Assembly (NCBI GenBank): GCA_964017195.1
Contig: OZ024896.1
Coordinates: 28,541,430 to 28,605,429, forward strand
Reading direction: 5' to 3'
From: Siderastrea radians
Lineage: Eukaryota; Cnidaria; Anthozoa; Scleractinia; Rhizangiidae
DNA length: 64,000 nucleotides
Under the pieces are notes generated by a model. The model saw only the letters and a program-made list of their open reading frames with translations. It made no database searches and had not been told where the DNA came from. This document shows, in pieces, positions 46,060 through 55,512 of this stretch. Made by a program: the position numbers and the translations under genes. How positions within the stretch are numbered: position 1 is the stretch's first letter; each line of letters begins with the position of its first letter.

Positions 46060-49000
46060 TTAATAATAATAAACCTTTCAGGTTATGTTCGATGAATTAA
46101 AACAAGAAACACGATAGCTTCATTATCTATTTATGATGCGAAGTCCAAAAAAATCTATCCTGTGCGAATTTTGGGGATGCTTTTCAGTGGGGCCAGTAAT
46201 TCAGAAAGTCCGGTGTTTAAATAAAGCCTTGTCAGTCAAACTGAACGAACTAATCGGAAAATCAACAAAACACAGCAGTTTCGGAACTGCAATACCTTTT
46301 GAAAGTAAGGAAAGCTATTATGTAAATTCACAATGGCAACTTGCAGTCTTTCGTCCTTATTTCGCCTCACTTCGCTGTGCGGAGCAAGGTCAAGAGATCC
46401 ACATGATTTGCAATGTGTTACGCTTAGAGATTACAATAAGGACGTTCACCCACACCTGAAGTCATTAGAAATTGGTCCGGATGAGGTTAATAGTTTTGGA
46501 AAAGAAGTAGAGCGAACGTGTACATTAGTTAAAAGTTTTCCACATAAAGAGGAACGGTTACTAGGAAAGCTCTAGAAACAGGAGGAGGCGGTGGGGAGGG
46601 GAGGGAGATCCTGGCGCGCGAGAGCCAAAGGGAGCGAACGCAAACGCGACAAGATGGCGGGAAGGATTTTCCCGCCTCTCCCCAGCTCTCTGCATCAAAC
46701 GATAAACAAACTACCGCCCTCAACTAAACCGGCGTTTCCTGACGATTGTTCCCCCCCCCCGCTTCTAAGTTTTTTACCCTTTTTCGCCCCATGCCCTCTC
46801 GCGTATCCCGCTTGCCTCACACTTCTTTTGCTTGGCTAAAAGGAAACAGAAACGACTGCTATGCAGGTTATATATCGTTGGGAAACGCCGGTTTATTTGA
46901 GGGCGTTAGCTTGTTTATCGTTTGATACAGCGACTTGGGGAGACTGGGAGAGGAGGGATAATCCTTCCCGCCATCTTGTCGCGTTCTCGCTTCCTCCCTC
47001 CACGCTCGCGTGCCAGGATCCCCTTCCCCTAAAAAATATACGGAACGAATGATCCTTACGGCATTTAAAGAAAGACACAGAAGACGAAATACGTAAAGTA
47101 AAAAAATGTATGTAACAACAATTTGCACGATTCGGTTTGCAAGACAAGCCTTCTTCAGGGACTACAAGAGTAAAATGAGTAAATACGTTACAGGACCGTT
47201 AACATAAAAGTTACATAAAAATTTAAAAATAAAATAAATGAATAAATAAATGGCCTGAATTACTGGCTCCATAAAAAGCATCCCCAAAATTCATACAGGA
47301 TAGAGTTTTTTTGACTTCACATCATGACTGAATAGAATATGAAACTATTGTGTTTCTGGTTTTAATTCATCGAGTATAACTTGAAACGTTTTTTTTTTTT
47401 TTAAATTAAAGAAGGAACGAACGAAAGAAAGAAAAGCTGTCATAAGAAACGCAAATATTGACAGTCATTTCCTGGTCATTTCTCCCCCGCGCTACTGTAT
47501 CACATTTCAATTGTCACGCAACATGAAACTCACTTTTGGCCGGCATTGATCATTTTTGTCCGACGTGCCCATTGTACGAAATTTCAGCTAAGGATTGCTT
47601 TGTGAGGGAACAGAAACTCATTCAAACATTACAAGTAAGTAAATCACCGTATATCTTAGCAGTGGAATGATTTTTTAAGTCTGGTTATAGAGTTATCTGT
47701 TCTGATCGCGGAATGAGTCAGTATGAATGGCCTGACTCCATTATATTTTCAAAACATCTTAACAAACAAATATCAAAGCTAATAAGCTTCACTGGCAAAT
47801 GTATTTTAGCAGGTGGACTGCAAAAACATGCTATTTACGCGCCAGCGTTTTACTCTTATAAAGCAACACAAAAATATCGCGCAGACGCGTTTTCATTTGC
47901 ATAAGGAGATTTCTGATAGCATCTATGCCCACCGAATTCCTTTGTCGTAAAGTGACTTAATGGCATATTTATTCAAGGTTTCTTTTTACTCAAATTCACG
48001 TACTTAAACATTTAAAATTTTAATCTCTGCCCTAAAGTAACGATAGTTAGTTTGGAAAAGTATGAAAAGCGAAATATTCGTGCGACAGGGTAACATCGGG
48101 TATCAAAACATCACAATGTCGACAGGGATCTTTCATCGTCTAATTGTTGTATTACGTGAAACTCGCGTAAAATAAAGTCAAAACATCGCTTTGTAACTAG
48201 ATTTAAGATAAGGAAATGCTTTAGCTTACTTTCAGTATAAAAGCAGTATGGTACAGACCAGAAACGTCGACCGTTGTGTCTGAAAAGCATATGTGACTTG
48301 AAATAGGAGTACAGAAAAGAAATGGCGAAATCTGTCAAAGTGCACTCCACATATTTTCACCTCGCGCTCTCGCTTTTCACGGGCCAAACTAAATATTTTA
48401 ATATGATAAACAATAAGCATTTCCGATTCCAAAGAGTCCTTTTATGACCTAGATATTCATATACCCCCGATGATATGGTCTTCTAAAAATTGGTAAAATT
48501 CAGTGTATCAACGGAATAGAAAATACTGTACTCTTTACGCGCCTGGATATCAAGGAAAGAACGTTTAGATCGACGTCAAGTTTGCTTTGAAAGCAAGTTC
48601 AAGAGATGTCTAACAAACTGTGAAAAGATTAATTCCAGGCAAGTTTTCGTTGTCTTGTACGAGCGTTTTGAAAATGTACTAATTTGCATAATTTACATCG
48701 GGTCCGAAGGCCCGTTTAGGCCAATTTCGAACTTTCCGTTTTTTTGCCAAAATAAAAACTCGCTGGAACTTTTTAATATTATTTTTGAAAATAGTTTACC
48801 AAAAGGGTTCTTTTGGGCAAATAAAAAGAAATTCGAATTTTCGGCTCTGTCGCCGGATTCTCGAAAGTTACTGACAACGGCTCTTAAAAACTGCTTAAAT
48901 GCAGCACAAATCAGTCCAAAAGTTCGTAATTTGCATAAATAGAAATATTTTTAAACTGCCTTTACAGATTTTTCTCTTGTATACATGTAGGCTTCTTTCA

Positions 49001-52000
49001 ATATATTAAAATTCAGCTTGGTAGCGAGGCCTAGAGGACACAAATAAAAGAAATTTTACAAGCATGTTTATTCATTTCTTTTGTTTGTGTCCTCTAGGCC
49101 TCGCTACCAAGCTGAATTTTAATATATCGAAAGAAGCCAGTATTGATTGCGGTTAGAATAATGATTCTTTTTGATGTTCCAGCAAGTTTTATGCTGAATA
49201 AACATTTCGCTTATTAGATAAGAAGGCTGAATCTCAGTCAAGTTTCAGTCATTATTAACTTTCAACAAGCAACAGTTTTATTTTGGTTTTCCTGGTCTAT
49301 TTCACGGAAATTGACGTGCAATGAATATTTACACACGCTGCACTTGTGTCCTCTCATGCATTTATAATTCCGTCTCATAATGATAAAAAATTTTCGTCTT
49401 CTGAGCTTCTTCCTAGGGACTCTTTCATTAGTCTTTAAATACTGAATGACGTTTTAGCATTTTTACAAAACCTGCATAAATCAACATGGGATGCAATCCT
49501 GTCTCATTTATCTTGCTTGATAAATTTACTGTAGTCATGTTGTGAGTGGTTGGTTATAACTTTAAGCTACCGAAAGGTGTGATTTCATGTGCTTAATCTG
49601 GGACTGAGAGAAACATGCAGTGAACTATTGTATGCACCCTTGCAGGAGACGATCTCATCTATTTGTAAGTTGTTATCGGATTTTCCCAGTGACCTCAAAG
49701 TGTATTTATTACTATGTTGCAGCTGTAATGAAGAAGGTTGTAACATTGTTTCCTCAGTCAATTAAAATGAAATTCAGTAACTTTAATACACAGAGTAAAT
49801 TTTTATTTTTAGCAGATTGTTTTTCAGTTGGAGTTTATTTACATGGATTGAAAAATCAAACTTTTGCAGATCATCGGGAAAATCTGCAAAACTCCTGCAA
49901 ATTCGATCCCAAGACAGGTGAAACTGCCACTCCCACATAACAGAGAAATTTAAATCTTGAATTTTCATGGGCACCCTAAATACAATAGGAAATAACAGAT
50001 ATCATAAAAAAATGATTTTCTAGGGATGGAAGTTCGGCCTTCAGCAAGAAAAGGAAGAACAAAGTTTATTTTATATCCTACCTCCCAGCAATTGCCATTT
50101 CCTTATCTGACATAAGAGAAAATATTAAATGCTAACGAGCATCTTGTGATTAGCCTTTTTTCAGCAAAATGTAGTTACCCACCAATTTAAAATTTAAGAT
50201 TCGTTTCCACTTTTGTAATAGCTTTACAAAAAGTTATCCTCTGCTGCTCACTTGAGCAACAGATGTTTTCTACAGACACATCAGAGAGTCTAACACACAA
50301 AATGTTTGTAGCATCATTCAGCAGTTGAAGCCAACTGAACTGACAGGCTAAGCCTTTACAAAGTGTGCAAAACTAAGAGCAGATTGTCTGAATAACAGGT
50401 GTTTACATGCTATCCTGCAGGATAGAAAGCGGATGTCATTTAAACCTTTCCTATGTGCAACACACGGTGGATTGACTCAAGTAACTCAAACAACCTATTA
50501 CTTACTCTTTACTAGCTGACATATTGGGGATAACTAAAGTGGCCATTACTGACAAAACGGAGCAGGGAAAGGGGTTATTTTATGAAGGCACTTATTTGAT
50601 GGATGGCCTCAAACTATTACCCACATAATTCACGTTCACTCACTATTCCTCACATTCTAGTTTCTCGGATACAAATGAATCCCATATCCTAAGGTTCAAG
50701 AATATCCTAAGGGAAATTTTATCTCAACAATGACATGTTAAACGTTTTTTCTTGTTTTTTTTTTCTCATTTTAAAAAATGCAAACAACTTATTGAAACAT
50801 GAAAAAATTTGGATGGTAGTGAAGCTTTGTCAGAACAGTAAAATGCCTATTCACAAAATGCTGTCAAAACAATTCCACAGTATTCCTTGAAAAAAATATT
50901 CAGATTTTTTAAACTTAATAATTAAGAAAATTTGTTGAGTAAGCACATGCAATGCTACAGCCTTCTTAAATAGCCCGAGGTTTTTGGAGAAAATTTACAA
51001 TGTTAATACCATCCATTGCCCTATCTTCCGCAACTTTGCTGTCCCAAAGGGACATTGATTATTCACAGAAGGAAATGAGCAAGGAAAGTCGTTGATTACC
51101 TCATTGTTACAATTAATATTGGACTAAAAAAATTAAAACCTCTCTCACCTTTAAAGCCCCTTTTGCGTTCACGAAAATAAACTTAAATGCCGGCTGTTTA
51201 GTTCCCATAATCACTGCCAAAGTTTATTTAGGAGATATTGGTGTTTACATTTAAGCTAACCGTAATATTATTTCGATCGTCGAAACGAAACCGGTAATAG
51301 ACCCGATATAGAAATTATAAATATTTATATCATTACAATGACCTATGCTTAGCTTCCTGAAATCTTGGGAAAAATCAGCTTGATAGCCATCACTTCAAAC
51401 GGCCAGGTGATCTTCTGGCCAGCGAACAAACATTTTGATTATATTTTCAATAAAAAGTGAACCTGAGTTTATTCTATTACACGTGTAGTGTATTACATAA
51501 TTTTCATTTTATTATACTTTGGATCTACATGCCTGTACGATTTTTTGTTTAAGGCTAAAATTAAAGACCCTTTTCAAAAATATTGTAAACTCTCGTGCAT
51601 TTTGGCACGTAAGCTCTCAATCGATGATAAATTTCTCGAACGAGTGGCAAATTTCTAAGTCAAACTTCAAAGTCATTGACTTGGAAGTTTGACTTAGAAA
51701 TTTGCCACTCGTTCACTTGAAGTGGAATCGAGTCGTCAATTTCGCAAAGCTTTACTCGTTAATTAGTAAATTCGTTCGCTTTGGTTGTAATTAGTGTTCG
51801 AATTTTCGATCGGTTCGAAGTCAGTGCAAAATAGAATAAATATTTTTATACTAAACAAATCACAACTCTTTGACAACGCTCTACGACGGGCGAAGAATGT
51901 GTCTGTTTAATTTACCACAGGCTGTACAACATGTACAAGACATCATGCAGAATGAAACAAAATCGTACTTACAAATCAAGCGGGTAGAAGAAAAGGATCA

Positions 52001-52179
52001 CATATTTTCCTGCAAAGAAAAAAGAAGGGAGTTAAAAAATAACTATACTGCTGGAAAACAGAGCATTTTCTGCTCATACCTTTGTAGTCGGACAACTTCA
52101 GGTCGATGAATTCTCCGTACGTGTTAACAGCAGTGCCGGAAAATGGCGGTGCAGGTTTCTGAATGAACGCTTGGCTCAT
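38545..52179 (-). CDS. PRDX1: Typical 2-Cys peroxiredoxin (7 exons)
   Basis: Exons are 52179-52080, 52009-51973, 42880-42764, 40620-40498, 39801-39671, 39551-39517 and 38592-38545. They total 591 nt, 196 aa plus stop, with phase kept throughout. The product reduces hydrogen peroxide using thioredoxin. The peroxidatic Cys50 is in DFTFVCPTE and the resolving Cys171 in VCPAGW. GGLG (93-96) and a C-terminal YF (192-193) make this the over-oxidation-sensitive, floodgate type. Arg126 fits the conserved active-site arginine position. There is no presequence, so it is probably cytosolic; length and motifs fit PRDX1/PRDX2, and the choice between those names is not meaningful outside vertebrates. The intron between exons 2 and 3 is about 9.1 kb and contains a 4.3-kb giant inverted repeat. 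The 35-nt exon 6 is easily missed by gene finders. Confidence 0.94.
38660..38865. mobile_element. MITE fragment, same family as 22651-22986
   Basis: AATGCGTGGTTACCCACGCATT forms a local hairpin (split across 38724-38746), and the right part ends GGAGGCACCATCCTTG as in the 24.3-kb copy. It lies in the last peroxiredoxin intron. Confidence 0.6.
39020..39490. mobile_element. MITE with C/G-run subterminal arms
   Basis: GCGCCGATCAATTTGAAAG...CAACATCCCCCC at the left is mirrored by GGGGGGATGTTGAAG...AATTGATCGGTGCA at the right. The 148-codon frame inside has no recognisable family. The right edge lies close to exon 6 of the peroxiredoxin gene. Confidence 0.7.
40720..41036. mobile_element. Palindromic MITE
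   Basis: Arms begin GTGCTTACTTGAGTCGTAAA and end TTTACAGCTCAAGTGACTAC. CCATATGTATC and GATACATATGG, then TCCTTATTGTTC and GAACAATGAGGA, pair towards the centre. Peroxiredoxin intron 3. Confidence 0.72.
41151..41964. mobile_element. Insertion with TIR-like ends and a 15-bp duplication
   Basis: AAGGTGGCCGAACACAGTTT at the left and AAACTGTGTTCAGACACCTT at the right are inverted with three mismatches. The right end is followed by an A-run, and AAGCATGCACCTATT occurs on both sides (41136-41150 and 41965-41979). A duplication this long with an A-tail is typical of LINE-driven insertion, whereas inverted ends are typical of DNA transposons. Peroxiredoxin intron 3. Confidence 0.65.
46020..46071. repeat. 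(TAA)n microsatellite
   Basis: A TAA run with one interruption, near the inner part of the left arm. The right arm has a poly(A/T) tract in the matching place, so the repeat expanded after the arms formed. Confidence 0.9.
46593..47029. mobile_element. Second inverted repeat inside the spacer
   Basis: Arms of about 140 bp (46605-46745 and 46876-47022) share GACAAGATGGCGGGAAGGAT, ATCAAACGATAAACAA and AACCGGCGTTTCC in inverse orientation. GC-rich, unlike its surroundings. It gives a palindrome within a palindrome. Confidence 0.78.
48990..49138. mobile_element. Hairpin MITE with arms of about 64 bp
   Basis: GGCTTCTTTC...CAGCTTGGTAGCGAGGCC and its near-exact inverse surround a loop of about 20 bp. 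It starts 107 bp after the right end of the giant inverted repeat. Confidence 0.85.
51638..51714. repeat. Perfect 31-bp inverted repeat
   Basis: GAACGAGTGGCAAATTTCTA continues to AGTCAAACTTC and is exactly mirrored after 15 bp, which themselves contain AAGTCA and TGACTT. It lies about 260 bp from peroxiredoxin exon 2, in the intron. Confidence 0.92.
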
Positions 52180-55170
52180 CGTTGGGCTGCAAGAAAGGAC
52201 AACACAAACTTGTAAAAGCTAAAAAATAAGCTAGCCTTTTTGCAATATTTGTTACATACTTCTTAGTTTGAAGACAAGCAATCACACACGATCTGAACGA
52301 AAGCAAAGTGATTGAACTTTCGCACGTGAAATCTTTTCCTTTCACTGAGAATTCTCCTGGACGCTGGATGTCGCATGAAAACGAGTCTTACACTCATATT
52401 ACGCAATCTCCGCCAAAGCACCGCGGGAGCGTTTCTATTTTTGGCGTTTCACAGAAAATTTGCTGGTGTTACTCTGGAACTTTTGAGATTAGCGATTTTG
52501 GGGTGATCGAGTGAATTTGCGGATGATAAAATTTCTAGGATCCATGTCCTGAGTATTGTAAACAAAAAAAAAAAAAACAATTGGCACAGAACCCCTTTCC
52601 ATTTTCCATTATCAAAATTTCTCATTTCCCAGGCCGCCAGCTGTAGCCATCAATATAGGCTTATATCTGATGGAAAAAACCTGAAAATTCCCATCCTGTA
52701 GAGCGGGGCAACACTTTATGGAAACCTGCTTAGTAGGTAAGTAACTTGTTTAGTAGGGTGGGGTGGCCTATTCAGCAACGAGGGTGTTATCCAGAGGGGC
52801 ACTGCTCATTGCAGACTGTTTTTTGTCCCAATGGAGAGCTCATACAGGCAAACCTCCCTGTGTGACCACCTCCAGTAAGCAACATGCATCTCCCATAAGC
52901 GACCACTTTTCCGAAATACTAAAATTTTCTTGGTCAGATTACTATAGTTGAAAACTCTCGTAGGCAACCATGGCCTTAAGGGATGGTTCATAATTTATGT
53001 AGAGGGGAGGCTATGGCGATTTTCGATTTTTTCGCTTGCCTTTTTTGGAAGCTGCCCGTATTATTTGTTATGTTTTTTCCCTGCCCCCCCGCCCATCATT
53101 GCATAACCCACAACCGTGGGCAAAATACCATGACCCCCCCTCCTCCACCACCACCACCCAAAAAACCCTGATGACTAAAACAAGGCATTTTTAGTCTCAA
53201 AATTAACCACATTATGGCAATTGTTTAATAAGCAAAACTACTAATTAGTTTATTGAGAATGAAAAACTTAAATTTATCAAACTGATAAGCTAAATAAAAG
53301 GATACAGCTTACATTCACTGCAGTCTACCAAACCAGCTAAAAATGGCCATTTGGTTTGTTGAGGCATCCGTCCAGTAATATTTCACATGAAAAATATACA
53401 CAGAATGTGTTGATACCCACACAGTGTGCTAACATCATACAAATTGAATTAAGCTGTCTAAAATACTTTAAGGTTGTATAAATTAGGTTTAAAATATTAT
53501 CTTGCAATGGAGTCAATTGTGGCCATTTGTAATGTGGTCTATACATGCTGTATAGCCAGTTTTAAAGCTATTAATAATGAAATTTAAACTAAAAATTAAA
53601 AATCAATAAGCGCACGGGGGACGATGGGAAGAGTGAAAGGGGCGGTCTCCCTCCTTCTCTTTCCCCGTCCTGGCCTCTTAGTGACGCAAAGAGACCTTTG
53701 CAGAGAAGAGAGGATCACAGAATTATAAATAAATGTTCTGAGAAAGCAAGCATCAGTGTAAGTTTATTATTCATTGGCATCAACTGCTATTTATAAGCTC
53801 CAGCTACACTAGAACTTCATTTACAGATCCTTCTGCTAAATATGAGTAAACTGATGGTGGATGTTTTTATGGAATTTTTTTTTATGACCCCCCTTATACT
53901 TTCTTTCATATTGGGAGAAATTTTCGATAGTCCCCCCGTAAAACCTGACGGGAAAAAATCATGGGCCCCCCTAAAAATCGCCATAGCCCCCCTTCTTCAT
54001 AAATTATGTACCCTCCCTAAGCGACCACTTGACTCATCATTGGATCTCGCTATGGACCCAAACTAGATAATGTGATGCCTTACAAGGTTTATTTTGCCAC
54101 TACTAGTGGCTACAGCAGCACCTTTAGTAACAGTAGAATGTATTTTGTTCAATAAGATCATCAAGAAAAATGTTTTCTGTTTGGCACTCATCCTGGAAAT
54201 TCATTGGCTGTGAAATATCTGAAGGATTAAAACAAAAGTCATTCTTGTGACTACTGAAAAGATACGCACTGCACCTTGGGTTGGATATGGATTTGTTCAA
54301 GGACAGGACGCTGAAAATACTACAGACTAATCAATCAAAATTAAGAACCCCATGGTTTTACCAATCATAAGCAACCGGATCCCGTAAACAGCGACTTACA
54401 AGTAGGCTTCAGGGCTCAAAATTTACAGTCACAAATGGTTCGAGGACATTTGCTCCTAAAAAACAACTTAGGAGCAAATTTGCTCCTTCAATTTTTGGCT
54501 CATTTTCATAATAAATTCACTTTCTGCTCCTTGTTAGACCTAATCTACCGTTAAAATTTTGGACCTAGGAGCAGAATTGCTTCTGGCGAAAGAATTTAAT
54601 TTCGAGGCCTGGTAGGCTTGACATTTTGGGTGGTTGCCAATACAGAAGGTTTAACTGCATATTTTCTCTTACAGACACCGGTTATGTGGACAACAGACAA
54701 TTTTCTCTGACACACTCCAGGAATACAAAGTTAACCTTGTTGTGTGGACACTATAGCAGCCTTGCAAAGGTTTCGTAGAATAACCAGTCCATGTGACTGA
54801 ACCGCAAACCGAAATGTCAGTGCAATTAGACCATTTTAACTAGATTTAGTTGTGCTATGCACAATTGGAACAAGAGAACGTTTATTTTAGTACAAGATAT
54901 TTGACCACTTGACTAAGTGCAAGGTCTGTGAGGCTTCTTCAGTTTGATCTAGTTTTGTGTCCTATTTAAACCCCATAGCCTGTGAATTCTGTTTGGTGGT
55001 TTGGCAGCTCGCTGTAAAAGATCCTTTTTGGCAGCCAAAGGTCTGGTAATATGTGCTATATATGTTCATGCTTGTCTAAGCTGGATTTCATGGGTGTGGA
55101 TGCTGGACAACCTTGCATGCAACAGGGCACTTTTGCCCAGGGTCTTGTCCTGCCATTTGGCATCGGGGAG
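52180..55170. other. Upstream of the peroxiredoxin gene: repeats, no gene
   Basis: The peroxiredoxin promoter should be just above 52180. No TATA box at a clear spacing was seen, and no further coding sequence was recognised. 52740-52970 and 54020-54060 look like two halves of one repeat (phrase TAAGCGACCACTT in both) split by the insertion at 52978-54021. 54340-54700 contains similar phrases. Confidence 0.6.
52978..54021. mobile_element. TIR element, about 1.04 kb
   Basis: Left AAGGGATGGTTCATAATTTA...GGCTATGGCGATTTT and right AAAATCGCCATAGCC...TAAATTATGTACCCTCCC are inverted copies. The flanks (TTAAG on the left, CTAAG on the right) suggest a short duplication but the edges are uncertain. 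No transposase is present. Confidence 0.68.
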
Positions 55171-55332
55171 TGTAGTATTCTTAAAGGCCACAAAGGCCAG
55201 CAACTCGATCACACAAAGTAGCACTTCCACATACGCACTAAGCATCTCCAGAACACTCCTTCGCTAGACACGTGACCACAGTTTCCCGCGCTGTGGGAGT
55301 CCCGGATGTCTATACAAATGTGTAACACTACA
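55171..55332 (-). repeat. 3' LTR
   Basis: 162 bp, downstream end of the element on the minus strand. Identical to the other LTR as far as I can read. No clear TATA box or AATAAA is visible in this short LTR. Confidence 0.96.
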
Positions 55333-55350
55333 TCTCTCTCTTTCCTCTCT
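55333..55350 (-). other. Polypurine tract
   Basis: On the minus strand, GAGAGGAAAGAGAGAGA abuts the 3' LTR. It would prime plus-strand DNA synthesis of the element. Confidence 0.85.
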
Positions 55351-55512
55351 TACGAACTCTTAGTAAAATCTCAACAAAACAATGTCAACAATGTCCCATA
55401 AGGTAAATAGGGCACTCTTGCAAATGTAACATAATCAAAATACTGTCACTGCAGAAAACTTTTGTTATTGCAGCAAATAAGAGTTTCTGTCACTGCAAAA
55501 TGGCAACCACCC

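Larger units (their letters stand above)
44568..48883. mobile_element. 4.3-kb giant inverted repeat, TTAA-bounded
   Basis: The ends GAGCCGTTGTCAGTAACTTT and its inverse are flanked by TTAA at 44564-44567 and 48884-48887. Arms of about 1.64 kb (44568-46206 and 47248-48883) are near-identical; the arm frames at 45019-45219 and 48232-48432 (66 codons) differ at only two residues. The spacer of about 1.04 kb carries a second inverted repeat. A stretch of each arm (45972-45796, minus; mirrored at about 47458-47635, plus) is open up to a splice-like CAA|GTAAGT and contains HFCPTC, but the right arm has TGA in place of a Cys codon. No transposase was recognised. TTAA fits piggyBac or Kolobok. It lies in the 9.1-kb peroxiredoxin intron. 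Confidence 0.85.

Noticed and set aside
55001..55267. 88-codon frame, plus strand, as a host gene interrupted by the retrotransposon
   Set aside because: Sequence joined across the empty site shows no recognisable protein and contains stops in the other frames.
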